The translations under genes were made by a program, and so were the position numbers. A stretch of 33,092 bases of DNA, from assembly GCA_021802325.1 (NCBI GenBank), contig JAKAAM010000006.1:1-33092 (forward strand), in the 5' to 3' direction. Shown piece by piece: positions 1-8,136 of the stretch. How positions within the stretch are numbered: the stretch's first letter is position 1; every line of letters begins with the position of its first letter. Source of the stretch: Nitrospirota bacterium (GTDB lineage: Bacteria; Nitrospirota_A; Leptospirillia; Leptospirillales; Leptospirillaceae). The notes under the pieces are model-generated. The model was given only the letters and a program-made list of their open reading frames with translations, did not search any database and was not told where the DNA came from.

Positions 1-80
1 TGGCGGGACAGGAGGGCATCCTGTTGGGCGGTCGGAACGAGGCGAAATTTGAATGCTCGAAGGTGTTTCATGGCTCCCAT
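1..80 (-). CDS. tnpB: TnpB/OrfB (IS200/IS605-type) N-terminus, partial
   Basis: Only the first codons are inside the window; the gene continues beyond the left edge. Reading leftwards, an ATG at 80 (or an in-frame ATG at 71) opens with residues of the type KHLRAFKFRLVPT, then a Q-rich helix. This is the usual start of the helix-turn-helix domain of OrfB/TnpB proteins (a Lys/Arg-rich strand, then P-T/S, then a helix). Family knowledge: TnpB is an RNA-guided nuclease carried by IS605/IS1341-type elements. A GGGAG sits very close before the ATG at 71, so the start is unsettled. Whether the gene is intact, has a guide-RNA end or has a TnpA partner cannot be judged here. A nested hairpin lies just upstream at 97-138. 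Confidence 0.7.
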   Translation of the reverse strand, partial: MGAMKHLRAFKFRLVPTAQQDALLSR

Positions 81-96
81 TCTAACACACCAAAGC

Positions 97-138
97 ACGC
101 CTTATATCTCCGGCCTGAAGTCCGGAGCTTTACGGCGT
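97..138 (-). repeat. Nested hairpin upstream of left tnpB (likely IS left-end palindrome)
   Basis: The outer arms are ACGCC (97-101) and GGCGT (134-138). The inner arms are CTCCGG (108-113) and CCGGAG (122-127), around an 8-nt loop that reads ACTTCAGG on the minus strand. The same loop and stem core recur before the right-hand tnpB. Subterminal imperfect palindromes recognised as single-stranded DNA are known for IS200/IS605 elements; assignment to the left end of an element is inference from its position. Confidence 0.6.
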
Positions 139-517
139 TTTTCTGACAAATCGTCCTTATTTCCATACACAATCATCTTCATCCCAAGAATATATGGCGA
201 GAATAGCACCTTTTTTGAGACGGCTCCATCCCTTCCTAAGTAGGAACGGTCATAGATTGGAGCGTCACTTTAATGAAAAAATCTCGGATTTTGAACCGTT
301 GGACCTGGGAGAAAATAATGGCGGGTCAAAAGGGCTAGAAGCACGATAACTAGAACGAGGCCAGCGAGGATAAGGAAAAAACAAATTCGTCCACACACCA
401 TTTTCCAACTGAGAGGACTTTCCCCATCCATCGAGGTATCCCCTTTTCAGATTGGTCCTGCATCTTAATTTTGATCCAAAAAGCAAATTTTCTAAAACCT
501 CTGTTTTTAAATTACCA
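139..517. other. Non-coding gap between tnpB end and comF
   Basis: No convincing gene is seen. The region is AT-richer than its surroundings and has T-runs near 138-142 and 211-216. A short perfect palindrome (TTCCTA, AG, TAGGAA) sits at 233-246. A weak AAAAC/GTTTT inverted repeat follows comF on the minus strand, but there is no clear terminator. The left boundary of the IS element probably lies in this gap or just inside it. Confidence 0.5.
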
Positions 518-1234
518 CTACGATGAGGAAAGTAAAGAAGAGGGGGAATGGAGAGGCGTAATACGGGAAGGCCGGGACAACTCCTCACGAAAGAGGAGTG
601 CCAAGTGAAGCATGACTTCGACCCCCTCCCTCGCCAGAATATTGTCGATGGATCGCAGTGTCCATCCTGTAACCATCAGATCGTCGACGAGAACGACCCC
701 TTCTTTCGGCCAATCCGCGATTGCAGTGGGCACCAGCTGAAAGTTGGGAGAAAAAATGGACTCTCTTCGCTCGGATCGACTCCGGGCCTTCTGAGGAGAA
801 TCTTTGGTGCGGACGAGTCCGGAAAAGGAAACGGGAACAGACCCGAAACGATGAACACGGAAGGCGAATGCATCGGGAATGGCAAGGTCCCGACGAATAA
901 GTCGGCTTTTGGACGGTGGAACCGGAAGAAGAAGCTTGGCGCTATCTGGAACGAGGGCAGAGAGTCGCGCGCGGTCAAAAAGAATGTCCATCGCCTTCCG
1001 ATTTCCCCGGTTTTTTGCCAGACGGAAGAGTCGGGCCACAGGACCGGCATCGAGGTAAACAATCCGGACCCTGCGTTCTCCCCGGACCATCTCCCGGGGA
1101 GGATAGCTCCAGATCGGATCGTTTTCACAATCCGGACAGAGGTCCCGATGGCGGGATTTCTCACCGCAGGACAGGCAGGAGCGGGAAAATAGGTGCGAGA
1201 AAAGGGAGAGTCCCGTCCCGCTCCCCGGAATCAT
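518..1234 (-). CDS. comF: ComF family protein (phosphoribosyltransferase fold)
   Basis: The predicted protein has 238 residues. Two CxxC pairs at C20/C23 and C33/C36 form an N-terminal zinc-finger-like module. A PRPP-binding loop, VLVDDLMVTGWTL, lies at residues 181-193 and matches the VDDxxTTG-type motif of type I phosphoribosyltransferases, with V in place of the first T. ComF proteins are linked to DNA uptake and recombination of incoming single strands; the substrate is not established. I chose the ATG at 1234 because it overlaps the stop of the upstream gene in an ATGA arrangement and places the finger at the N-terminus. The open frame extends further upstream but only inside the neighbouring gene. 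It is the last gene of the rsfS operon. Confidence 0.85.
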   Translation of the reverse strand: MIPGSGTGLSLFSHLFSRSCLSCGEKSRHRDLCPDCENDPIWSYPPREMVRGERRVRIVYLDAGPVARLFRLAKNRGNRKAMDILFDRARLSALVPDSAKLLLPVPPSKSRLIRRDLAIPDAFAFRVHRFGSVPVSFSGLVRTKDSPQKARSRSERRESIFSPNFQLVPTAIADWPKEGVVLVDDLMVTGWTLRSIDNILAREGVEVMLHLALLFREELSRPSRITPLHSPSSLLSSS

Positions 1235-2637
1235 GTTGGGGTTGGACCCGAAAAATATTCCTGATAGGCCGTCCTGAGGGCAGGAGCCGCGGGGTGGAGC
1301 GGAAAACCATCCTCCTGGGATGCTGCCTCTGAAAAAAGGAGTCCGTCGGTACGGATCACCGTGTTCCATTGATGGCAGGCGGGACACCGGCCGGACCATC
1401 CCGGGTAGAAGGTTCGGCAGGACTTGCAAACATAAGGCTGGTCGCTGGAGGGATCCAAGGTCAGGATTCGTTTGTAGGAATCAATCGCCGCCTCAATCTG
1501 ACGTCTTCTTTCATAAATCTCACCCGTCAGCCTGTAGAATTCTCCCCCCCAGGACGCATCTCCTTCCATGGCTTCGAGAAGGGAGAGGGCCTCCTCTTCC
1601 ATGCCGAGAAGATTCTGGATTCGGGCCTGGTGAAAACGCAGCCCTGGATTACCCGGTTTTTTTCCGAGAGCCTTTTCATAGAGGGAGAGAACGGAGTCCG
1701 GGTTTCCTTTCTCCAGGTAAAACTCCTCCAGTCTGACGAGATGCAACGTCTGACCAGTCCGTTCCCATCCTTCCCAGAGATTTTCGATCCCCTCCTTCTC
1801 GCGACCCTCGGCGATCTGAGCCTCCGCCAGCCCTATTCGCGCCGGAGTAAAGGATGGATCGATCTTGAGAGCTCCCCGAAAAGCCCTTCTGGCCCCCTCG
1901 GTCTGCCCCTGGCGGTGGAGGAGTGAACCGACCTCGAAGCGGATTCCGACAAGGACCGACACTTCCCTGTCCCGCCTCTCGCCCTTTTCAAAGGAACGTG
2001 CAAGAACCGTCTGGACCGAAAGAGCCTCCTCCCATCGGTCATTCTTGACAAGAAGCCTGCGGAAGAATTCCAGGACTTCCCGGTTGCGCCCTTCTTTCTT
2101 GAAGTATTCACGCAAAAGGGCCATGGAATCCTCGACCCGACCCGCCCCTTCATAGTCATTTGCAAGGGCCAACACCAGCCGAACGTCCTCCTCGTCGAAA
2201 ACTCGTGCCCGACGGTGAATCCGTATTGCTCCGACATAATCGCCTGACGAACGCTTGAGATCCCCGTAAAGAAGAAGCGCCTCCTTGTGGTCGGGGAAGA
2301 GCGTCACAAGACGCTCGAGTATCGAAATCGCCTGGGGAAGGTGGGAACGGTTGATCTCGGTCCAGGCCCGTTTCCAAAGGGCCATGGCTTTCTCGGATCT
2401 TTTTTCCTCCCGGCCCTCCCGCAAATTTTCAACCCAGGAGGCGAGATCCGAAAGTCCATGGATCATAAAAACAAGGCCTGCGCCAAAAGCAAACGCGAGA
2501 ACAAGAAGGGTGATCTGCGGAAGGACAAGGACCTTATGAGGAAACAGCTGAAAGGAGACTTTCTGGTCGTTCCATTCGGCCAGCTTGACGAGCCCGACAG
2601 CCAGAAGAAGCATGACCAGAAGGAGAAGACGCGTCAT
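1231..2637 (-). CDS. LapB-like TPR protein with LapA-type membrane segment and rubredoxin-like zinc module
   Basis: The protein has 468 residues. Two hydrophobic helices at about 3-19 and 38-60 flank a short stretch that resembles the LapA/DUF1049 family (the QLFPHKV region). A series of TPR-like helical repeats follows from about 95 to 395. A four-cysteine rubredoxin-like module at C404, C407, C418 and C421 comes near the end, then a tail of about 45 residues. In E. coli, LapB is a TPR plus rubredoxin protein that controls LpxC turnover and lipopolysaccharide synthesis, with LapA as a separate small membrane protein. Here both parts appear in one chain, and that role is inferred by similarity. 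The ATG at 2637 overlaps the rsfS stop (ATGA) and its own stop overlaps the comF start (ATGA), so the three genes look translationally coupled. Confidence 0.8.
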   Translation of the reverse strand: MTRLLLLVMLLLAVGLVKLAEWNDQKVSFQLFPHKVLVLPQITLLVLAFAFGAGLVFMIHGLSDLASWVENLREGREEKRSEKAMALWKRAWTEINRSHLPQAISILERLVTLFPDHKEALLLYGDLKRSSGDYVGAIRIHRRARVFDEEDVRLVLALANDYEGAGRVEDSMALLREYFKKEGRNREVLEFFRRLLVKNDRWEEALSVQTVLARSFEKGERRDREVSVLVGIRFEVGSLLHRQGQTEGARRAFRGALKIDPSFTPARIGLAEAQIAEGREKEGIENLWEGWERTGQTLHLVRLEEFYLEKGNPDSVLSLYEKALGKKPGNPGLRFHQARIQNLLGMEEEALSLLEAMEGDASWGGEFYRLTGEIYERRRQIEAAIDSYKRILTLDPSSDQPYVCKSCRTFYPGWSGRCPACHQWNTVIRTDGLLFSEAASQEDGFPLHPAAPALRTAYQEYFSGPTPT

Positions 2638-3107
2638 GGAGAATGAAACTCCCTGCCAGCTGAATTCGTTGTCTCCCCGGAAGAGGCGTACAGGGTTAGC
2701 CTTTCGACGGGCAGAACCCTGCGTTCCTTTCCGGTCTCGTCAAAAGCGAAGATGGTCGCATCGGCATAAAGGTCCTCAAGCCGATAGATTCCACGGACCC
2801 CCGGCAAAAAAAGGTCCACAACGATTTCTCCAAGGTCGAGGAGCGTCCAGCGGCTTCCCCGTTCTGGAGACAATCCGAAGCCAGGCCTCGAAAGCTCCTC
2901 GTCCAGTGCTTCAAGAGCCGCCTGCATATGCCGTTCATTTTCCGCGTCTCCCAGAATCAGGCAGTCGGCATAGGAACAGGCTCCTCTCACATCAATAACC
3001 CAGACATCGCGAATTTTCTTATCCACAAGAACCTTCGCCAACTTTCTGGCCTTTTCCAGAACTTCAGCTTCCCTGATATCGATCTTTCGTTCGTTCGACA
3101 ATCTCAC
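2634..3107 (-). CDS. rsfS: Ribosome silencing factor RsfS (Iojap family)
   Basis: The protein of about 157 residues carries the conserved Iojap/DUF143 core: a helix of the KARKLAKVLVDKK type, the VIDVRG strand, the SYADCLILG segment (equivalent to the family's S-x-x-AD) and the GEIVVDLFLPGVRGIYRLEDLY block. RsfS binds ribosomal protein L14 and blocks subunit joining when nutrients are scarce. I chose the GTG at 3107 because AAGGAG (3113-3118 on the opposite strand) sits 5 nt before it. An upstream in-frame TTG at 3125 would put this site inside the gene. It follows nadD, as in many bacteria, but a terminator separates the two. It overlaps the downstream TPR gene by ATGA. Confidence 0.9.
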   Translation of the reverse strand: MRLSNERKIDIREAEVLEKARKLAKVLVDKKIRDVWVIDVRGACSYADCLILGDAENERHMQAALEALDEELSRPGFGLSPERGSRWTLLDLGEIVVDLFLPGVRGIYRLEDLYADATIFAFDETGKERRVLPVERLTLYASSGETTNSAGREFHSP

Positions 3108-3195
3108 GAAAACTCCTTGCCCCAACTAAAAATTGTTTTTAAAATATGAAAAAAGATTGCGCGAACAGGATCGGGTCCATCTCCTAAGGCGTTGT

Positions 3196-3240
3196 AAAAA
3201 ATCAGGGATTTCTCTCTTTATTTTTTCGGAAATCCCTGAT
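3196..3240 (-). terminator. Intrinsic terminator overlapping the nadD 3' end
   Basis: A perfect 12-bp inverted repeat, ATCAGGGATTTC (3201-3212) and GAAATCCCTGAT (3229-3240), is followed on the minus strand by a run of T. The ascending arm codes for the last residues of NadD (the QGFP region) and the stop codon falls in the loop. It should end the rplU-to-nadD transcript before rsfS. Confidence 0.85.
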
Positions 3241-3958
3241 ATTTCCTTTTTTTCACAATATAGGATTTCACGGGATCAGGCAAGAGATTGGCCCAATACT
3301 CCCGATCCTCGCCGGACAGGCCCTTTCTCAGATCCGTCGACGACACATCCACAGCGTTGATTCGAAGGAATCTCAGTGTTGTTCCAAAATTCGGAAGGGG
3401 CCAGACTGACTCTTCCAACTCCCCCCTCCGAACTCGGGTGACAGCCGCTCCTGCTGAAAACGAATCAAGCCCCCCCGCGGCACGCAGAGTCGTGAAAAAA
3501 GCCTCCATGGTCCTCTCTTCTTTTGTTCCCGGGCGTGTCACGATGACAAGGTGAGATCCCGAGACAATCACTTCGGGATGTCCCCAGCCCCAGAAATCAG
3601 CGAATGCATCCTCTCCCATAAGAAAGAATGGAGGCGGGTCAATGGCAAGAGCCGAAATGGTGCGCGCCGTGTATGAAGGTCCTTTCATGCGGCATTCGAT
3701 ATCGGAGGTTCGCCAGCCGGGGTGATCCCCAATGGCGAGATCAAGCATGATCTTTCTTTCCTCGCAGGAGATTTCCGGAGAATCCTTGTGCGGTGGATGT
3801 CCCGTCGGAATGAAAAGAATTTCCTGAAGATCCAATCGCGCCTCAATCTCTTCCGCCAGAGCCAAATGCCCCCTGTGAACGGGATTGAAGGCCCCCCCGA
3901 AGAGTGCAAGGGTCGGGCGTTTTTTTTTGTCAGTTGCCGCGAAGATGTCCATGGCCAT
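3218..3958 (-). CDS. nadD: Nicotinate-nucleotide adenylyltransferase NadD
   Basis: The 246-residue protein makes nicotinate adenine dinucleotide from nicotinate mononucleotide and ATP, a late step of NAD synthesis. The nucleotidyltransferase motif GGAFNPVHRGH is at residues 21-31, and the second signature, SSTDLRK, is at 206-212. The frame begins inside the end of proA: an ATG at 3958 and another at 3952 both precede the core by under 20 residues. There is no strong Shine-Dalgarno site, so coupling to proA translation is likely. A run of nine A on the coding strand (3920-3928) falls in codons 10-13, just ahead of the conserved core. The C-terminal codons double as the stem of a terminator. 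Confidence 0.93.
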   Translation of the reverse strand: MAMDIFAATDKKKRPTLALFGGAFNPVHRGHLALAEEIEARLDLQEILFIPTGHPPHKDSPEISCEERKIMLDLAIGDHPGWRTSDIECRMKGPSYTARTISALAIDPPPFFLMGEDAFADFWGWGHPEVIVSGSHLVIVTRPGTKEERTMEAFFTTLRAAGGLDSFSAGAAVTRVRRGELEESVWPLPNFGTTLRFLRINAVDVSSTDLRKGLSGEDREYWANLLPDPVKSYIVKKRKYQGFPKK

Positions 3959-5189
3959 GAACCAGGTACTTGGTCGTGGTCAGCTCAGGCAGACCCATCG
4001 TTCCCCGTGCATGGATCCGTGTGGTGCTGATTCCCACTTCGGCACCCAGTCCGAACACTCCCCCATCATGAAGACGGGTGGAGGCGTTGACCATCACGCA
4101 GGAGGCATCCACCTCCCGAAGAAAGCGTTCGGAATCAAAGACGTCAGAGGTCACAATGGATTCAGTATGTCCAGACCCGTAACGGGCAATATGGTCCAAT
4201 GCCTCGTCTAGATTCGCCACGAGGCGAATGTTCATCGAAAGGGAGAGAAATTCAGTGGCGTAGGTCTCCGGAGTGGCCGGTGAAATTGAGGGATCGAGAT
4301 GCCGGGTACGAGGACATCCGAAAACCGTCACTTCCTTTTCCCTGAGGATGTTAAGAAGGGGGCGGACAAAGCTGTCGGCCAACCCCTCGTGAACCAAGAG
4401 AGTTTCCATCGCATTGCAGGTGGAAGGACGATTGATCTTGGCATTGATCGCTATGTCCCTGGCCATGGTGAAGGGAGCACTGGCCGAGATGTATACGTGA
4501 CATATTCCCTGGTCATGGCGCAAAACCGGAACGCGGGCATGTGAAACCACCGCTTCCATCAGGGAGGCTCCTCCCCGTGGAATCACTACATCAAGAGTTG
4601 TGTTGGAAACAAGATCCTGGACCACCTTCCTGTCGGTCCAGGGAAGAAAAGCGATCCCGTCAGGGTTGACGTTAGCCTCGGCCAATCCCTCCCAAATTGC
4701 CTGGGAGAGAAGTGTGTTGCTTCGGATCGCCTCTGATCCCCCTTTAAGAACGACGCCGTTTCCGGACTTGAAACAGAGAGAGGCGACCTCCACGGTCACG
4801 TTGGGGCGCGATTCGTAGACAACTCCCACCAGACCGATCGGGACACGGACCTTTTCGATGACAAGACCGTCGGGATTTTCCCAGCGTGAAACCGAAGTTC
4901 CCACCGGATCGGCAAGGGCTGCAACACCCCGCACCCCCCCGACCATTCCCTCGAATCTGGCCCCCGTAAGAAGCAACCTGTCGCACATCGCAGGGGATAA
5001 TCCCTTCGAGAGTGCTTCTTCATAATCCTGCTGGTTCGCCTTAAGAATGTCAGTCCGCATCGTCTCAAGCTGCCGCGCAATTTTTTCCAGGGCCTCGTTT
5101 TTCTTCCCCGAGGTCAATATCGCATAGGAGCGCGAAGCCCCCTTTGTTTTTTTGAGAACAGGATCAAGCTCCGCATCATTATAGGACAT
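3930..5189 (-). CDS. proA: Gamma-glutamyl phosphate reductase ProA
   Basis: The 419-residue protein reduces gamma-glutamyl phosphate with NADPH to glutamate semialdehyde, the second step of proline synthesis. Length and order match the family: an N-terminal nucleotide-binding lobe with VYESRPNVTVE near 124-134 and the VVLKGGSEA segment near 146-154, then the catalytic Cys258 in NRPSTCNAMETLLVH. The ATG at 5189 overlaps the end of proB by 11 bp, giving the usual proB-proA coupling. The C-terminus, rich in H and G, overlaps the nadD start. Confidence 0.96.
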   Translation of the reverse strand: MSYNDAELDPVLKKTKGASRSYAILTSGKKNEALEKIARQLETMRTDILKANQQDYEEALSKGLSPAMCDRLLLTGARFEGMVGGVRGVAALADPVGTSVSRWENPDGLVIEKVRVPIGLVGVVYESRPNVTVEVASLCFKSGNGVVLKGGSEAIRSNTLLSQAIWEGLAEANVNPDGIAFLPWTDRKVVQDLVSNTTLDVVIPRGGASLMEAVVSHARVPVLRHDQGICHVYISASAPFTMARDIAINAKINRPSTCNAMETLLVHEGLADSFVRPLLNILREKEVTVFGCPRTRHLDPSISPATPETYATEFLSLSMNIRLVANLDEALDHIARYGSGHTESIVTSDVFDSERFLREVDASCVMVNASTRLHDGGVFGLGAEVGISTTRIHARGTMGLPELTTTKYLVHGHGHLRGN

Positions 5190-6351
5190 CGTCGCTCCCC
5201 CTTTCGTCCCTGGTGTTTTGAGCAGTCACTACGAGATCATTTCGATGGACGAGGACTCCCTGCATTCCATCCCTCCACTCAGACGATCCCGTACGGGCGA
5301 TTCCTCTGGCAACTTCTCTCCCGTGCGGGTCGACAAGGTAGACTGGATCTCTTGAGGAAAAATGTCCTTCAACCCCGATGACACCCGCCCCCAGGAGACT
5401 CCTTTTCCCTTCCGACAGAGCCTTTGCAGCCCCCATATCGAGCCGAAATCCCCCTCTGGGACGTGAAAAATGTCCGATCCAGATCTTCCGGTTGGAAGGA
5501 AGTGCTGCACGGGTCTCAAAGAGGGTGCCAGTCTTTCCTTCGAAGAATCGGAAAATCCCTGAAGGGAGGTCGCCCTTCAGCACCCCCACAGGAAGTCCCC
5601 ACCGATTGGCCCAAAGAGCGGTGCTGACCTTCGAGGCCATCCCCCCCGTACCAAGCCCGCTGCGGGAGACACCGGCCATCCGTTCGATATCGGGACTGAT
5701 TCCATGGATGCAGACAATCTTCTTGGCATCCCTGACGACTCTTGGGTCGGCCGTGTACAGATGAGAGACATCCGAGAGCAACAACAGGCATTCTGCCCTT
5801 ACGAGACCGGCAACATAGGCAGACAGACGGTCGTTATCACCAAACCGGATTTCGAAGGTCGCCACAGCATCGTTTTCATTCACGACAGGGACGATGCCCA
5901 GTGAAAGGAGCGTTTCCGTTGTTCGCTCGAGATTTGTAAACCGCTCCCTGTCGACGATGTCGGAGGGAGTCAGCAGTATTTGGGCCGTATGAATACCATG
6001 GCGCCCCAGAGCGCGTTCCCACTGGATCATGAGAGAGGACTGTCCGGCAGAGGCTGCGGCCTGCTTGAGCGCAAGGGAAAGCGGCTTTTTCCCGAGGCCT
6101 ATTTTCTCACGCCCTGCGGCGATCGCACCGGACGATACGAGAACGACCCGGACCCCTTCCGTCCGGAGAAGGGCGACCTGGCGGGCGATTCGTCCGAAGG
6201 CGCGAGGAGAAAGGGCTCCCGATTCATCGGTCAGGATCTGGCTTCCAACCTTGAGAACCAGGATACGAAGGCGTTTTCTGATCCGAAGACGCTCTTCCAG
6301 GCAACCTTTGACGATCGACCTTTCAGCCTTGGGAAGGAAGGGTTCCGGCAA
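5179..6351 (-). CDS. proB: Glutamate 5-kinase ProB
   Basis: This enzyme phosphorylates glutamate at the gamma carboxyl, the first and normally proline-inhibited step of proline synthesis. The amino acid kinase signature appears as ILVLKVGSQIL, then VVLVSSGAIAAGREKIG, then NENDAV and a GTGGMASK loop. A C-terminal PUA-type domain follows, as in the E. coli enzyme. No ATG or GTG lies near the expected start. I chose the TTG at 6351 because AAGGA lies 7 nt before it, giving 390 residues; it lies inside obgE, overlapping its last 29 bp. The open frame continues upstream to an ATG at 6498, which would add about 49 unsupported residues. A CTG nearer the core is another possibility. Confidence 0.92.
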   Translation of the reverse strand: MPEPFLPKAERSIVKGCLEERLRIRKRLRILVLKVGSQILTDESGALSPRAFGRIARQVALLRTEGVRVVLVSSGAIAAGREKIGLGKKPLSLALKQAAASAGQSSLMIQWERALGRHGIHTAQILLTPSDIVDRERFTNLERTTETLLSLGIVPVVNENDAVATFEIRFGDNDRLSAYVAGLVRAECLLLLSDVSHLYTADPRVVRDAKKIVCIHGISPDIERMAGVSRSGLGTGGMASKVSTALWANRWGLPVGVLKGDLPSGIFRFFEGKTGTLFETRAALPSNRKIWIGHFSRPRGGFRLDMGAAKALSEGKRSLLGAGVIGVEGHFSSRDPVYLVDPHGREVARGIARTGSSEWRDGMQGVLVHRNDLVVTAQNTRDERGSDDVL

Positions 6352-7363
6352 GGGATTTTCCTTCAAGAAGCAGATCGAGGGCAGACAGGAGCGCAGGAAT
6401 TCCCTCTCCCGTCTGAGATGAAAGAAAAAAGGGAGTCCGGCCTGTCTTCTGGCAGAACATTCTGAAAGCCTCCACCCTCTGGGGGTCTCCGGCATCAATT
6501 TTGGTGGCCGCTATTTCCTCGGGTTTTACAAGGAGAGCGGGATCGTAGAGCTCAAGCTCCTTCCGGATCACCCGGTAAGCCTCCTCCGGATCCTCGGGGC
6601 CTTCGTAACTGACATCAATGAAATGTAAAAGAATTTCGGTCCGCTCCACATGGCGAAGGAAGCGATCTCCCAAGCCACGTCCTTCATGCGCTCCCTCAAT
6701 CAGCCCGGGAAGGTCGGCGATGACGTATTCCCGATTTTTGGGTGGCTGACCACGCGAAACGACCCCCAAGTGAGGGTATAGGGTTGTGAAGGGATAGGAT
6801 CCGATACGAGGATGGGCGCGGGTGACTCTGCCAAGGAAGGTGGATTTTCCGGCGTTTGGGAATCCCAGTAGGCCGACCTTTGCCATGACTTTAAGCTCAA
6901 ATTTCAGGAAAACATCCTGGGCCGGCTTTCCGGGCTCCGCAAACTCTGGAGCCTGTCTTGTCGGAGTCGCGAAGTGAACATTTCCGCGACCACCACGTCC
7001 TCCCTGGGCCGCAACGAAGGTCTGCCCTTCGAAAACCAGGTCGGCCAGTAGCTCACCCGTATCGGCGTTGAAAACCTGGGTACCCAATGGCAGCTGGAGC
7101 GTCAGATCCAGCCCGTTCTTCCCGTGCTGTTTTTTTCCCCGACCATTCTCCCCTGAAGAGGCGACAACACGAGGTCTGTGCTTGAAATCGAGCAGAGTCG
7201 ATTTCGCGGCGGTTCCCTGGAGGATAATGGACCCGCCGTTCCCTCCATCTCCTCCGTCTGGCCCCCCGCGAGGAACAAATTTCTCCCTCCGAAAGGAGGC
7301 CGACCCGTCACCCCCTTTGCCGGAGGAGACCCAAAGAGTGACCTCATCGACAAACTGAGACAT
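6323..7363 (-). CDS. obgE: Obg/CgtA GTPase (50S ribosome assembly, stringent control)
   Basis: The 346-residue protein shows the glycine-rich Obg fold at 1-158, including the GGPDGGDGGNGG stretch, followed by the GTPase domain. G1 is GFPNAGKST at 167-175, the switch region contains PFTTLYPHLG, G3 is DLPG at 217-220, and the G4 position reads TKID rather than the usual NKxD. Obg proteins bind the large ribosomal subunit and help its maturation. The C-terminal region is short, as in many bacteria. The gene follows rplU-rpmA in the classic order, with a 51-nt gap after rpmA, and precedes proB. Confidence 0.95.
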   Translation of the reverse strand: MSQFVDEVTLWVSSGKGGDGSASFRREKFVPRGGPDGGDGGNGGSIILQGTAAKSTLLDFKHRPRVVASSGENGRGKKQHGKNGLDLTLQLPLGTQVFNADTGELLADLVFEGQTFVAAQGGRGGRGNVHFATPTRQAPEFAEPGKPAQDVFLKFELKVMAKVGLLGFPNAGKSTFLGRVTRAHPRIGSYPFTTLYPHLGVVSRGQPPKNREYVIADLPGLIEGAHEGRGLGDRFLRHVERTEILLHFIDVSYEGPEDPEEAYRVIRKELELYDPALLVKPEEIAATKIDAGDPQRVEAFRMFCQKTGRTPFFLSSQTGEGIPALLSALDLLLEGKSLAGTLPSQG

Positions 7364-7414
7364 GGACCCTCCGGAGGGAGAAAAACAGAAACTGCCCGAA
7401 AGCTGACCGCAGGG

Positions 7415-7699
7415 TCAGGCCTCGACAGTCCCAGGGACAAGAATGATGTGGGGTACGATGCTGATCTTTTTCGCGTCCCGACCGTACCGGGAAAAGCGGA
7501 CGGTGCCTGTCTGCATAGCAAAAAGGGTATGATCTCGCCCCATCCCTACATTTTCTCCGGGATAAAACTGGGTCCCCCGTTGTCTGACCAGGATGTTCCC
7601 AGCCAGGACAAACTGGCCATCGTGGCGCTTGACCCCTAGGCGTTTCGATTCAGAATCGCGTCCGTTACGGGTTGAACCAACCCCTTTCTTATGAGCCAT
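7415..7699 (-). CDS. rpmA: 50S ribosomal protein L27
   Basis: The 94-residue protein begins [20 protein letters not shown] and has the conserved [13 protein letters not shown] and GRDHTLFA blocks, so it is an unambiguous L27. It starts directly with MAHKKG, without the cleavable N-terminal extension seen in some Firmicutes. L27 reaches the peptidyl transferase centre with its N-terminus. It lies 14 nt after rplU and upstream of obgE. Confidence 0.97.
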   Translation of the reverse strand: MAHKKGVGSTRNGRDSESKRLGVKRHDGQFVLAGNILVRQRGTQFYPGENVGMGRDHTLFAMQTGTVRFSRYGRDAKKISIVPHIILVPGTVEA

Positions 7700-7713
7700 G
7701 AGATGTTCCTCTC

Positions 7714-8037
7714 CTAAGCTGTCTTGATGATGGATTCAATCTTTACTCGGGACACAAGCTGGCGGTGTCCCTTCTTGCGCCGGTAGTTCTTGCGGCGCTT
7801 CTTCTTGAAAACAATGATTTTCGGATCCTTTTCCTGGCGAAGAATGCGTCCATGAACCTCGACGGCAAGCGGCTTATCTTCCGTCGCGTATGAAATAACG
7901 CCTTCATCAGACACCATCAACACCTGGTCGAAGATGACCGCCCCCTCTTCCTCAAGGCGTTCCACGACGAGAATCTGTCCAGGGGCAACGCGATACATCT
8001 TGCCCCCTGTCCGTATCACGGCAAAATTTTCTGCCAT
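7714..8037 (-). CDS. rplU: 50S ribosomal protein L21
   Basis: The 107-residue protein has the family pattern: [13 protein letters not shown] at the start, then [20 protein letters not shown] and the basic KKGHRQ segment that binds 23S rRNA. The ATG at 8037 follows a G-rich stretch that can serve as a ribosome binding site. It is the first gene of a minus-strand operon with rpmA, obgE, proB, proA and nadD. A leader with two hairpins and a plausible promoter precede it. Confidence 0.97.
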   Translation of the reverse strand: MAENFAVIRTGGKMYRVAPGQILVVERLEEEGAVIFDQVLMVSDEGVISYATEDKPLAVEVHGRILRQEKDPKIIVFKKKRRKNYRRKKGHRQLVSRVKIESIIKTA

Positions 8038-8073
8038 GAGGCCCCCCTCTTTCTGATAGCCTGACTATTGATT

Positions 8074-8116
8074 CGGCAGAAAATTCTGCCGATACTCCAA
8101 GGGACCATCAGGTCCC
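8074..8116 (-). promoter_or_regulatory. Two hairpins in the rplU leader
   Basis: Two perfect inverted repeats lie between the predicted promoter and rplU: CGGCAGAA/TTCTGCCG (8074-8081 and 8084-8091) and GGGACC/GGTCCC (8101-8106 and 8111-8116, loop ATCA). Neither has a T-run like a terminator. Ribosomal-protein leaders, including L21 leaders, often fold for autoregulation. That role here is inference. Confidence 0.5.
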
Positions 8117-8136
8117 GCCCAAAGTCGCAAAGGTGG

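Noticed and set aside
281..340. tRNA-like GGTTCAAAATCC on the minus strand
   Set aside because: The T-arm pairs only about three bases and no acceptor, D or anticodon arm could be built around it.
265..588. 107-residue open frame on the minus strand
   Set aside because: It overlaps comF in another frame, has no recognised motif, and its composition is irregular.
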